From an uncultured Eubacteriales bacterium (GTDB lineage Bacteria > Bacillota > Clostridia > Peptostreptococcales > Anaerovoracaceae), in NCBI GenBank assembly GCA_902773835.1, contig CACYFZ010000005.1:1-64000 (forward strand): 64,000 nt of DNA, written 5' to 3'. The position numbers were made by a program, and so were the translations under genes. The notes below the pieces were generated by a model that worked only from the letters and a program-made list of their open reading frames with translations, was not told the origin of the DNA and did no database searches. Below, one piece after another: positions 16,692 through 25,838 of this stretch. How positions within the stretch are numbered: the first letter of the stretch is position 1; every line of letters begins with the position of its first letter.

Positions 16692-17816
16692 TTAAATCTT
16701 TTTCTTGCTTTTTATCTTTTCACGCAGTATAAGTGGACAATATTTACCCAATATTATAGCGCTATAGACAGCATCTCTAAACAAATTCGGTCTCACTACT
16801 ATTCCTTCATCCAGTTTATTATCGAAAAAATCTCTTCCTTGCATATATCTTTCCGATATTGATCTGTTTCCTTCTTCACAACGTCCCAGCAAGGCTTCTC
16901 TTTCTTCTTTGGTCTGAACTTGATTCCGTATTTTATAATTGTGGTTAAGCCTTGATTCTATATCGGTGAGCGTGTACCCGGCCCAGACAGTCCTTCTGAG
17001 CAGCTTTCTGACCGCATGTCTGTTAAGGAAACTCATTGCGTGCGCAGCAGTAACGCTTATAGAACTATTTTTTCCGGCAAACTCGCTTGCATCGCTTAAG
17101 CTGTCAGTTGGTATGCCTAACGTCTCCAGAAAATCTATTATTATATTCCCTTCTCTCAGGCTTCTGCGTTCTGCACTTCTTACTACTACATGCTCTCTCC
17201 CAAAAACTTTTTCCATATCCTGCAGTATTGAGTAATAATCGAGATACCCTATCTTCTCGTACTCATACAAGGTTTTTTCAAAACTCCACGAATCCGCTAT
17301 TTCGTTGGTCATATCTTCCTTCCATTTGGAGAGTATCCATCTGTCTTGTCTGCGATAGTATGTCACCACATCTATTACTATATCGTTTCCACAGCACTCT
17401 GTGATATAGTCTCGTATTACCAGCCACCAATCCGAATAGAAAACAGCATAGTGCCATAATACTTCCTCTGAGAGAATGATAGTGTCATATTCCGAAGCAT
17501 ATTTCTTAAAATTCTCTTTTTCTTCAAGAAGATTCTTCTTTTTCTCTCCATTAAGACGGAGCATGCAAATATTCAGAGAATCGTTGGAACGAAGCCAGTC
17601 TCTCTTGTTTTTATCTTTGGGTTCTCCAAGCCGTTTCAAAGCTTCCGCCCATATAAACTGTGCGTTTGCCTCTCCTCCCCACGGATCATATATGTATAAG
17701 GGATTATAATATCCCACTCCTTCTTTCTCAAGATTATCTTCGTTATGTCTCAAATATCCTTGAAGTGCAGTGCTGCCTGCCTTAGGTGTTCCTACGTGTA
17801 AAACTATTCTTTTCAT
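16692..17816 (-). CDS. PAPS-dependent sulfotransferase
   Basis: The 374-residue protein has the PAPS 5'-loop VLHVGTPKAGSTALQ at residues 5-19 and a downstream YYRRQDRWILSKWKED segment (about 156-171) that resembles the other two sulfotransferases here. The C-terminus is very basic (KSKKKI). No signal peptide is seen. The gene sits between the truncated cysD copy and the complete cysD, so it may have arrived as part of a cassette exchange. The acceptor is unknown; a glycan of this operon is the simplest guess. Confidence 0.85.
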   Translation of the reverse strand: MKRIVLHVGTPKAGSTALQGYLRHNEDNLEKEGVGYYNPLYIYDPWGGEANAQFIWAEALKRLGEPKDKNKRDWLRSNDSLNICMLRLNGEKKKNLLEEKENFKKYASEYDTIILSEEVLWHYAVFYSDWWLVIRDYITECCGNDIVIDVVTYYRRQDRWILSKWKEDMTNEIADSWSFEKTLYEYEKIGYLDYYSILQDMEKVFGREHVVVRSAERRSLREGNIIIDFLETLGIPTDSLSDASEFAGKNSSISVTAAHAMSFLNRHAVRKLLRRTVWAGYTLTDIESRLNHNYKIRNQVQTKEEREALLGRCEEGNRSISERYMQGRDFFDNKLDEGIVVRPNLFRDAVYSAIILGKYCPLILREKIKSKKKI

Positions 17817-17843
17817 TTTCTTATTATTTCAATATACTAGCTA

Positions 17844-18179
17844 TTATTTGAAACAGTCATCGCATTTATTAAACAATGTATTACGTAGCATCTCCGCTCT
17901 TATGCGCACTGCTCTTAGCATAAGCCACTTAAGATTATGCCCTTTTTCTTTGGAGGTCATCTCTTTAAATTTCCATCCTGTATCTATATGCATAAAAGGG
18001 AACGGAGGCTTTTCAGGATAAAAGGCTTTCTCCGCCAGTCTGAGCATAACGGATGAATCCTTTCCGATGGAATACAGCATAACGGGTTTTTCACACTCTG
18101 CTGCAACCTCCCTGATAATGTATATAGCCTCCGCTTCCAATCTGTCTAAATGTGTTTTACTTACCAATTCGGTGCTCAT
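17844..18179 (-). pseudogene. Truncated duplicate of cysD fused to an unrelated tail
   Basis: The first about 73 residues ([19 protein letters not shown] onward, including the PP-loop) equal those of the intact CysD at 15699-16613 except for residue 2. Similarity stops after WKFKEM. A basic tail of about 37 residues without CysD features follows, perhaps the 3' end of another lost gene. By eye the DNA differs at about 24 of 222 positions (around 89% identity), nearly all silent. It therefore looks like the remnant of a once-functional allele from a related strain and not a fresh tandem copy. No complete adenylyltransferase could be made. Confidence 0.85.
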
Positions 18180-18217
18180 TCTTCATCTCCATGTAACAGG
18201 TTCTTTTTTATTATTCA

Positions 18218-19336
18218 TTAAAGCCTGTTTCCGATTGTGAGTTTTCTTAGCTTGTTAATTGCTCTTTTATTAAAATCTTTGGCTTTCCACTCCAGTTTTT
18301 TCCGTCTCTCATTCAAGCAATACTTGGCCCTCATCGGCCAGTAGCAGTCCGCCAGTATAAATCTCACCAGTAATCGGTCGGACAGGGACGAATTTCGATA
18401 TTGTTCTTTCATTGCTTCGTCAGCAGATTGCTCTGTCCATATCTCCTTTAGTCGTTTATACTCCGATGCGCGCTCCTCTTTTTCATTTTTCTCGCATATC
18501 TTTTTGGCAATGTACAGATATTTATAATATCTGTACCTCTTATAATGGTCTGTGTCGTAATCTCCAAATGAAAGTGCCAGTTTATCAAGGACTGAGATTC
18601 TTTCTAAAAAATTATCAATGTCGAAGTACAACAGGCTTTTCTTATCATCAAAAGCAGGACGGTAGCTGACTTTATACATCGGTTTATCTGTATATGCAAA
18701 GCCATTTGCAAAATGCGAGAAAGTGTATATAAATATATGGTCCTCGCCATTGAGCACTTCCTCTGAAAATCTTATGTCATGTTCATCCAGGAGTGATCTT
18801 CGATATATTGACATGCATACTGTGCTGATATTAAATTCCATTCCTTCCGGAGGAGTAAAACAAGCCTCAATTAACGTTGCCCTCGCATCTTCGCCGAAGA
18901 GTAGTACACCATCTTTAAAAAAATGTCTTTCAAGCGGATAGGCCTCAGGCCACAGCGGAAAGACGAGCTGCCAAGCGCAGAGCACATAGTCAAGCTCATT
19001 TTTATTTGCGATATCCGTCAACGTCTGAAGGTAGTCCTCAGTTACGGTATCATCCGCATCAATGAACGCTATGAAGATGCCTTTGGCATCGTTAAGGCCG
19101 ACATTTCTTGCTTTCGATACCCCTCCGTGAGGAATAGATATCACCCTTATCCTGTCGTCCGCTGCACTAAGATCCTTGCATAGACTTAAAGTCTCATCCT
19201 CTGAACCGTCATCAACCAATATAATCTCAAAGTCACTATATGTACCCGCTAAAACAGACTTTACAGCGTCCTCTATAAACTCTGCTGCATTATAAACGGG
19301 TATTATTACACTGGTTTCCGGTTTATTGTTTCCCAT
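18218..19336 (-). CDS. Family 2 glycosyltransferase
   Basis: About 372 residues from the ATG at 19336, preceded by an AAAGGA site; a longer in-frame start is possible. The GT-A core shows SVIIPVYNAAEFI, ILVDDGSEDET, KARNVGLNDA and the metal-binding DADD motif (FIDADDT), as in the GT2 family. The C-terminal third is basic and helical and may touch membrane or acceptor. It transfers a sugar from a nucleotide donor that cannot be read from the sequence. It overlaps the previous GT2 gene by 14 bases and resembles it, suggesting duplication. Confidence 0.9.
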   Translation of the reverse strand: MGNNKPETSVIIPVYNAAEFIEDAVKSVLAGTYSDFEIILVDDGSEDETLSLCKDLSAADDRIRVISIPHGGVSKARNVGLNDAKGIFIAFIDADDTVTEDYLQTLTDIANKNELDYVLCAWQLVFPLWPEAYPLERHFFKDGVLLFGEDARATLIEACFTPPEGMEFNISTVCMSIYRRSLLDEHDIRFSEEVLNGEDHIFIYTFSHFANGFAYTDKPMYKVSYRPAFDDKKSLLYFDIDNFLERISVLDKLALSFGDYDTDHYKRYRYYKYLYIAKKICEKNEKEERASEYKRLKEIWTEQSADEAMKEQYRNSSLSDRLLVRFILADCYWPMRAKYCLNERRKKLEWKAKDFNKRAINKLRKLTIGNRL

Positions 19337-20435
19337 TACGTCCTTTCTCCCTGGCCTTGCGTCCGCGATGCTCATATGCGGAGCGAACCGGGTTCATGAG
19401 ATTGCTGTACCATATATCATTAAGTGCAAGAACTGCTTTGCAGTGATTGTGTTTAGTCAACCATAAAATAAGCTTGGAGCTTCTGGCTATATCAATCCGC
19501 CTTACAGGTATTTTGCATCTTTCGCTGAATCTCATTGATGTTAGTTCGAGGGCTTCCATTAAGTCCGTTCTGTCACTCCCCTTGAGTATTTCTCTGACTA
19601 TATGAAAATATGCCAGAGTCTCAAACTGAGCGTAGCAATTCCTTTCATGATCTCCGCACTCTGCTGCCTTTTCGTATATCGCATCCAAGAAATCCAAATT
19701 GATGCGAACAAAGTCCATAGGCTTTTGGGAATGCGAAGCGGAGTCTTTATGTTGTATGTAAATATACAGTGGTCTGTCTATATACTTGGCCCCTCTTATG
19801 AAATGGAGATAGGTGAATACAAACAATGTATCCTCCCCATATTCGATGTCTTCCCTGAATCTGATATCATGCTCCTCGATTATCGATCTGCGGTACAACG
19901 ACATACATGATGTGCTGAGTTTAAAAGCGCATCCCCTTTGTGTTAACAGGCATGCTTCAGTGAGAACTCCGTTACCATAGAATGTTTTATCACCAGAAAA
20001 ATATCCGAATTTTTCCCCTTCTTTTCTCCCCTCATAATCCTCTTCGCATAAAAAACCGCAGAGCGCATAATCAATATTCTCGCATTTTATCGCATCGGTC
20101 AGGGTCTGAAGATATTCGGGCTCTACCATATCATCTGAATCAATAAATGAAACGAACTCTCCCCTTGCCTGTCTGAGTCCTTCATTTCTGGCTGATGACA
20201 CTCCTCCGTGAGCTTTGGATATCAGACGTATTCTTTCATCTTTATTTTTTATTTCTTCACAGACTTTCAGAGTATCTTCATCCGAACCGTCATCAACAAT
20301 AATGATTTCAAAGTCTCTGTAGGTTCCGGATAAAATCGAGTTAATACAAAACTCTAAATACTCAGGCCTGTTATAAACCGGTACTATTACGCTTGTCTCG
20401 GGTAGAATGCGGCTACTTGATTTAGATTCAGTCAT
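19323..20435 (-). CDS. Family 2 glycosyltransferase
   Basis: This 370-residue GT2 enzyme shows SVIVPVYNRPEYLEF, IIIVDDGSDEDT, SSARNEGLRQA and FIDSDDM (DxD-type motif). The C-terminal region is basic. It is similar in layout to the neighbour at 18218 (shared STSCMSLYRRSIIEEHDIRF-type segment; STVCMSIYRRSLLDEHDIRF in the neighbour), so the two are probably paralogues using different acceptors. Its start overlaps the stop of the upstream GT2 gene by one base. Donor and linkage are unknown. Confidence 0.9.
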   Translation of the reverse strand: MTESKSSSRILPETSVIVPVYNRPEYLEFCINSILSGTYRDFEIIIVDDGSDEDTLKVCEEIKNKDERIRLISKAHGGVSSARNEGLRQARGEFVSFIDSDDMVEPEYLQTLTDAIKCENIDYALCGFLCEEDYEGRKEGEKFGYFSGDKTFYGNGVLTEACLLTQRGCAFKLSTSCMSLYRRSIIEEHDIRFREDIEYGEDTLFVFTYLHFIRGAKYIDRPLYIYIQHKDSASHSQKPMDFVRINLDFLDAIYEKAAECGDHERNCYAQFETLAYFHIVREILKGSDRTDLMEALELTSMRFSERCKIPVRRIDIARSSKLILWLTKHNHCKAVLALNDIWYSNLMNPVRSAYEHRGRKAREKGRNGKQ

Positions 20436-21487
20436 TAAAGCAAGCCTCCCTTTTCCAATCTTCTTAAGTCAAATCTTATCCTGACCATATTAACTATCAC
20501 ATTTATACTGCGTCTCAGTGTTGTCCCGTGACCGATATATCTAATCGGGGATATCAAAAATCGCCCCTTTGAATTCCTTTTCATATCATTCATGTAGTAT
20601 CTTATTCCCTGCAGAAAAATGTCCCGTGTCTTTTCATGACATTCCGCACCCCTTAATTTAGCAGATGTTTTTAAACATTTTCTACAGTGATAGCAGAGTT
20701 GGCCGAAGGCCAGAAGGGCATAATCATAATAGTCGTTTTCATTGTAAAACGTGAGTCTTTCAAACATTGCCTCGCAAATATTATACTCGGCTCTAAGCCC
20801 TTTGTTATGAGTTATGCTTTCCTCATGTTGATAATAAAGATGAAGCTTCTTATCTGTTACTGCCACCTTATCTGCAACTGACAATTCTTTGTGTATCACA
20901 AATTCATCTTCATGAATCTTTCCCGAAGGATATCTCAGATTATCAAAAATCTTCTTTCGGTACAGCTTATTCCATTGCACCACCCAGTCAAGCCAGGTTT
21001 CAGAATAATATCCCAGGATTGTAAATCTGTCTCTTCCCTCGTAAACTTTTATATTTCCGAGATCAGACGGGTTGAACTCACCTGTTCTTTGAATCCGTTC
21101 AGCCTCATCATTGGATATCCATATCGTGCCGCACTGTGATATGTCTGCACCTGTTTTATGCATAACATGCCATAGTGTTTCCACCATTACGGGCATCATT
21201 TCATCATCGCTGTCAAGAAAAACATAGTAGTCGGAATCGGCAACATCAAGTCCCGTGTTTCTGGCAACCGACAAGCCTCCGTTTTCTTGGTGTATCACTC
21301 GGATTCTTTTATCCTGCTTTTCATATTCATCACATATCTCTGCCGACGAGTCGGTGGATCCGTCATCTATTAAAATAATATCCAAATCCGAATAGGTTTG
21401 GGCGCGCACGGAATCTATACATCTTCTCAGATATTTCTCGCAGTTATATACGGGTATTATTACACTTACAGTTTCTGTTTTACTCAT
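20435..21487 (-). CDS. Family 2 glycosyltransferase
   Basis: About 350 residues from the ATG at 21487 (a TTG four codons upstream is also in frame). The GT2 core reads SVIIPVYNCEKYLRRCIDS, LDIILIDDGSTDSS, LSVARNTGLDVA and FLDSDDEM. It resembles the GT2 at 24772 in its middle part (GADISQCG, VVQWNKLYRKKIFDNLRYPSGK, IHEDEFVIHKELS), so the two form a second paralogous pair in the operon. It is followed directly by another GT2 gene. Specificity is unknown. Confidence 0.9.
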   Translation of the reverse strand: MSKTETVSVIIPVYNCEKYLRRCIDSVRAQTYSDLDIILIDDGSTDSSAEICDEYEKQDKRIRVIHQENGGLSVARNTGLDVADSDYYVFLDSDDEMMPVMVETLWHVMHKTGADISQCGTIWISNDEAERIQRTGEFNPSDLGNIKVYEGRDRFTILGYYSETWLDWVVQWNKLYRKKIFDNLRYPSGKIHEDEFVIHKELSVADKVAVTDKKLHLYYQHEESITHNKGLRAEYNICEAMFERLTFYNENDYYDYALLAFGQLCYHCRKCLKTSAKLRGAECHEKTRDIFLQGIRYYMNDMKRNSKGRFLISPIRYIGHGTTLRRSINVIVNMVRIRFDLRRLEKGGLL

Positions 21488-21535
21488 TTCATGAATCAAT
21501 TATTCAATATCAGTTGCTTACATATACTCAGGCAT

Positions 21536-22537
21536 CTAACTTTCGACTTTAAGAAAAACCGCACTTCCTTCTATTTCAAATTCCACAGATCCTGCGGGTA
21601 CGAATACACATGTACCGGTCTTAATCGGCCTTCCGCTTCCGGCCCACTTTATCTCAGCCTGCCCGTCAATGCAAATAAGTATTTCGAATGACGATTCTCC
21701 GCTACCGTGCCTTATCACGCTGTCATTAACTGCTAATCGATGTAAATCGAAATATCTGCATCTTCCGAGCAGTTCCGTTGACCCACCGGGATAAAAACTG
21801 AGTTGACGTATAGGTCTTCTTATGTCCCTGCCCTTCTTATAGTTCATGACATCAAGAGCTTTGGAAAGATGTAATTCTCTTTTGTTTCCGAATTCGTCGG
21901 TTCTGTCGTAATCCCATATTCTGTACGTTATGTCTGATCTCTCCTGAACCTCGACTATTACAGGGCCTGCATTAATACCGTGTACTGTGCCGGCATCCAC
22001 AAGTACTACATCTCCTTTTTTTACCGGAACTATCCTCAGATGTTTTCCCAAGCTTCCTTCGAGAATCCACCTCTCTGCTTCTTCACGAGAACTGTCATGT
22101 AAAAAGCCGTGGGTAACAGCTGATCCTTCCTCTGCATCCAGTACATACCATAGTTCTGTTTTACCGAGTTCATCTTCTTCATGCGCTTCGGCATAATCAT
22201 CATCGGGATGCACCTGAAGAGACAGGGCCTTTCCCGCGTCTATCATTTTAACCATAATAGGAAGATCTCTCAGACCATCATTTTTAGTGCCCAGCATCTC
22301 CGGATGTATACCTATGATTTCACGGAGGCTCCTTCCGTCATAAGCACCACCGTCTGCAATACTCTCATTCTCAGGATATGTACTGCAGAGCCATACTTCC
22401 GCAAGTGATGTTCCCGAAGTCTTCCGAGAATTCGGAAACATTTCACAAAGCCTGTCCCCGCCCCAGAATGAATATCTGAAAGACGGAGTCAGTATGATTG
22501 GTTCTTTATAGCTCATGTTTGATTTTGTCTCGGACAT
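21536..22537 (-). CDS. manA: Mannose-6-phosphate isomerase, class I
   Basis: The 333-residue cupin enzyme interconverts fructose-6-phosphate and mannose-6-phosphate. Zinc-site segments are visible: LQVHPDDDYA, GKTELWYVLDAEEG and DAGTVHGI. WGGDRL and LCSTYPENES are typical of Bacillota ManA. The ATG at 22537 is chosen because a GGGAGGG site lies 7 bases before it; this makes the gene overlap manC by 32 bases. It supplies mannose-6-phosphate for GDP-mannose; the phosphomannomutase step is not encoded in the window. Confidence 0.94.
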   Translation of the reverse strand: MSETKSNMSYKEPIILTPSFRYSFWGGDRLCEMFPNSRKTSGTSLAEVWLCSTYPENESIADGGAYDGRSLREIIGIHPEMLGTKNDGLRDLPIMVKMIDAGKALSLQVHPDDDYAEAHEEDELGKTELWYVLDAEEGSAVTHGFLHDSSREEAERWILEGSLGKHLRIVPVKKGDVVLVDAGTVHGINAGPVIVEVQERSDITYRIWDYDRTDEFGNKRELHLSKALDVMNYKKGRDIRRPIRQLSFYPGGSTELLGRCRYFDLHRLAVNDSVIRHGSGESSFEILICIDGQAEIKWAGSGRPIKTGTCVFVPAGSVEFEIEGSAVFLKVES

Positions 22538-23804
22538 CTATGTCCCTCCCGAGCTGAACCTCTATTATGACCATGTGAGTTTCAGCTGCAACTGTATGCT
22601 TGCAACCGGCCATTACCGTTACAACATCGCCCTGTTTGACTTCTTGCTGCATGCCGTCAACTGTAATAAAGCCGCTCCCCTGAGCAATTACCCAGACTTC
22701 ATCTCTGAACTCGTGACTGTGGTAATTCATTGAACTGCCGGGCTCCAGAGTAACTTTAATGGTCAAACTCTCGGAAGTTGTGTCTATCACATGGTAGCTT
22801 CCCCAGCTCTTTTCCGCATACATAACTTCTGCATCAAGCCTGTCTACATATTCCTTCATGTGAGAGGATCTGTTTTTGTCGCTTATAAGAATGCCGTCAG
22901 GCGAAGCCGCAATCACCACATCTTTAAGTCCCATAGCCAACACAGGTATATCTAACTGATTCACAGCTACAACACCGTCGCAGCTTTCATCCAAAAGAGC
23001 ATCTCCTACTGTATCTTCCGGCATTATCTCAGAGAATGTATTCCAGGTTCCTATGTCCTTCCATTCGCCCTTGTATCTAAGAACCTGCATTTTCTCTTCA
23101 TGCTCGCACACGGCGTAGTCGAAGCTGATCGCCTTCTGCTCCTCATAATGGGTCAAGTATTCATCATAATCCATCCCGCCTGAGAGCTTCGCAATCTCCC
23201 CGATGCGGAATGCGAAAACGCCGAGGTTCCAAAGGCCTCCTTCATCTATATATGTCTGCGCGGTCTTTTCATCAGGTTTTTCGCAGAACTTCTTTACTCC
23301 GCTGATCCGCTCCTCATTTGCAGGGATAATGTATCCGTATTTGGCACTCGGATATGTAGGAACTCCTCCGAGCAGACTTATTCTGTAATCGGAGTCTTCT
23401 GCCAATTCACTGAGTTCCTTTAAGGCGTCGAAGAAGCTGTCATCTGTATAAGGATCTACAGGACAAACCACTACAGTTTCATCATCTTTCTTCCCTTTGA
23501 TATCTCTCAGGTATAAAGTTGCGAGCAGTATAGCAGGAAAAGTATCTCTTCTCGCAGGTTCTACGCAAACATCAACAGAGTCTCCCAATTGATTGACTGT
23601 AGATGAAACCTGAGACTTTCCTGTTGCGATTGTTATTTCAGAGCTTTCATCAGCTCGTTTTATTTGTCTGTAAACGCGCTGAAGCATTGATTCATAATCG
23701 CCCTCATCATTTTTAAGAAGCTTTATGAATTGCTTGGATCTGACGTCATTTGACAGAGGCCAAAGCCTGCGCCCGGAGCCTCCCGATAACAGTATAATGT
23801 TCAT
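22506..23804 (-). CDS. manC: Mannose-1-phosphate guanylyltransferase with C-terminal cupin
   Basis: The 432-residue protein begins with the nucleotidyltransferase signature LSGGSGRRLWPLSNDVRSKQF (in part) and has the sugar-phosphate region FCEKPDEKTA. The C-terminal about 100 residues are a cupin with YHSHEFRDEVWVI, as in ManC/type II PMI enzymes. It makes GDP-mannose from GTP and mannose-1-phosphate. It lies between fcl and manA, so the operon holds most of the GDP-fucose pathway. Whether the cupin has isomerase activity is unclear given a separate manA. Confidence 0.93.
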   Translation of the reverse strand: MNIILLSGGSGRRLWPLSNDVRSKQFIKLLKNDEGDYESMLQRVYRQIKRADESSEITIATGKSQVSSTVNQLGDSVDVCVEPARRDTFPAILLATLYLRDIKGKKDDETVVVCPVDPYTDDSFFDALKELSELAEDSDYRISLLGGVPTYPSAKYGYIIPANEERISGVKKFCEKPDEKTAQTYIDEGGLWNLGVFAFRIGEIAKLSGGMDYDEYLTHYEEQKAISFDYAVCEHEEKMQVLRYKGEWKDIGTWNTFSEIMPEDTVGDALLDESCDGVVAVNQLDIPVLAMGLKDVVIAASPDGILISDKNRSSHMKEYVDRLDAEVMYAEKSWGSYHVIDTTSESLTIKVTLEPGSSMNYHSHEFRDEVWVIAQGSGFITVDGMQQEVKQGDVVTVMAGCKHTVAAETHMVIIEVQLGRDIDVRDKIKHEL

Positions 23805-23815
23805 AAATCAGTACC

Positions 23816-24739
23816 CTATAATCTTTCCAGGAAATCTTTATATGCCGCTTTAAGGCCTTCTTTAAGCTCGGTACGAGGCTTCCAGCCCATAGACATCAAC
23901 TTCGATGAATCCATAAGCTTTCGCGGCGTACCGTTCGGCATACTTTCATCCCAAACTATATCTCCTTCATAGCCTACCGCATTTGCGACAGTCTCAGATA
24001 GTTCCTTTATACTCACTTCTTTTCCGCTGCCGACATTTATAAGCCCCTCCTCATCGCTCAGCATCAGATCTACGGCCGCTTCTGCCAGATCGTCTGCATA
24101 CAGGAATTCTCTGAGAGGGCTTCCGTCTCCCCAGCATACTACCTCAGCTGCTTTGTTTTCTTTGGCTTTATGGAACCTTTGAATAAGAGCCGGGATTACG
24201 TGTGAGTTAACATCATCATATGTGTCTCCTATTCCGTACAGATTGCATGGCATAAGAGAAATGCAGCTTATAAGCCCTTTGTTTGATAGGTATTCTCCGT
24301 ATTTCAGACCGCATATTTTGGCCAAGGCATAGCCTTCATTGGTAGGCTCTAAAGCGGAGGTAAGCAAAGCTTCTTCTTTTATAGGCTGTTCTGCGAATTT
24401 CGGGTATATGCAGGAAGATCCCATAAACTCGAATCTCTTACATCCGTTTTCGGCTGCCGATTTCAGGCAGTTAAGTGCCATCATCATGTTTTCATACAGG
24501 AATTCATCAGGATTGTTTCTGTTAGCTTCTATCCCTCCGACCCTGGCTGCGCAGAAGAACATGAATTCCGGTTTTTCTGTTTCAAAAAAAGCCGCTACGG
24601 CTCTTTGATCTGTCAAATCCAGGTCTTTATGCGTCTTAAGCAAAAGGTTATTGTATCCTCTTCGGCTGAGCTCTCTTACAACGGCGGCACCTACCATGCC
24701 CCTGTGCCCTGCCACGTAAATTTTTGATTCTTTTTTCAC
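23816..24739 (-). CDS. fcl: GDP-L-fucose synthase
   Basis: The 307-residue SDR enzyme converts GDP-4-keto-6-deoxymannose to GDP-L-fucose with NADPH. The Rossmann motif is GHRGMVGAA near the N-terminus; catalytic-region features include MGSSCIYP and the YxxxK motif YALAK, and the substrate region reads WGDGSPLREFLYADD. The start is GTG, supported by a GGAGA site. Its substrate is made by Gmd, encoded at 32141-33184. The product feeds the GT10 and GT11 enzymes nearby. Confidence 0.95.
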   Translation of the reverse strand: MKKESKIYVAGHRGMVGAAVVRELSRRGYNNLLLKTHKDLDLTDQRAVAAFFETEKPEFMFFCAARVGGIEANRNNPDEFLYENMMMALNCLKSAAENGCKRFEFMGSSCIYPKFAEQPIKEEALLTSALEPTNEGYALAKICGLKYGEYLSNKGLISCISLMPCNLYGIGDTYDDVNSHVIPALIQRFHKAKENKAAEVVCWGDGSPLREFLYADDLAEAAVDLMLSDEEGLINVGSGKEVSIKELSETVANAVGYEGDIVWDESMPNGTPRKLMDSSKLMSMGWKPRTELKEGLKAAYKDFLERL

Positions 24740-24771
24740 AGCTGTCTCCTTCCGCTTATTAAGTCCCTTTC

Positions 24772-25824
24772 CTATGCTATATTTATCTTCCCCTTTGATG
24801 CTTTATACATAATAAGTTTTAATCTGCCATGGATGCCACGAAGCATTAAGTGATAAACCATGTCGATTTTATCCTTTTTATAAGCTCCGGAATATCTTAT
24901 CTGTCTAAGCCGCTCCATTTCCAAATTCTTAATCCAATATGATGTACCCTCTGCATATAAGGCATTAATCGCAGGCTTCCATTCCTCGATATCAGCATAA
25001 TCCGTAAAGTCTGACTCTTTAAGCTTAGCATGATATAAAAATGATTCATATGCCGATACAGCCAATTCTTGATATCCTTCTTCTTGAAAGAACTTGACGC
25101 GATCGAGCATCGCCTCTATTACATCATGTTTTCTCTTAGCGGTTTTCAATGCCGTTATTCCGCCGTCATGTTTGTAATACATGTAAAGCGGCGTTTTTAC
25201 ATAGGCAAATATATCGGCAGCAGCCAGTTCCCTGTGTATAACATATTCGTCCTCATGATATGCACCTTGAGGAAATCTGATCTCATCGAATATGCTCTTT
25301 TTGAAAAGCTTATTCCACTGCACCACGCATACCCATGACCATGGTTTCAGGTCATATATCTTAAGCAGTTTTTCATTGCCTTCGTATACTTCAATATCTC
25401 CGACTTCCTTCGGATTAAATACCTTGCTCTCGTGTACGCCTTCCCTGTCTTCAATGCCGAATATCGGCTGTAATCCGCACTGGGATATATCGGCGCCGGT
25501 TTCCTGCATCACATACCAAAGTGTGTCTATCATTGTCGGAAGTATCTCGTCGTCCGCATCTACAAATACATAATAGTCCGTTGTTGCGGCTTCCATCCCG
25601 GCGTTCCTCGCTGCAGACAGGCCTCCGTTTTCCTGATGAATCACTTTGACTCTTTCTTCTTTTTCAGCATATTCATCACAAATAGACGGAGTGTTATCTG
25701 TTGATCCGTCATCTACAAGTATTATCTCTAAATCCTTATATGTTTGGGATGTAATCGAATCCACACATCGTCTGAGGAATTCTTCGGCATTGTATGCCGG
25801 AACTATTACGCTGATTTTCTCCAT
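24772..25824 (-). CDS. Family 2 glycosyltransferase
   Basis: This 350-residue GT2 enzyme shows ISVIVPAYNAEEFLRRCVDS, LEIILVDDGSTDNT, LSAARNAGMEAA and FVDADDEI. The middle segment (GADISQCGLQ, VVQWNKLFKKSIFDEIRFPQG) is close to that of the GT2 at 20435, so they are likely paralogues. No clear membrane span is seen. It lies 14 bases after the GT14 gene. Donor sugar and linkage cannot be read from the sequence. Confidence 0.9.
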   Translation of the reverse strand: MEKISVIVPAYNAEEFLRRCVDSITSQTYKDLEIILVDDGSTDNTPSICDEYAEKEERVKVIHQENGGLSAARNAGMEAATTDYYVFVDADDEILPTMIDTLWYVMQETGADISQCGLQPIFGIEDREGVHESKVFNPKEVGDIEVYEGNEKLLKIYDLKPWSWVCVVQWNKLFKKSIFDEIRFPQGAYHEDEYVIHRELAAADIFAYVKTPLYMYYKHDGGITALKTAKRKHDVIEAMLDRVKFFQEEGYQELAVSAYESFLYHAKLKESDFTDYADIEEWKPAINALYAEGTSYWIKNLEMERLRQIRYSGAYKKDKIDMVYHLMLRGIHGRLKLIMYKASKGKINIA

Positions 25825-25838
25825 TTATACGATATCCC

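Noticed and set aside
17844-18179. A second functional CysD
   Set aside because: Only the first quarter is present; the [12 protein letters not shown] region and C-terminus are missing.
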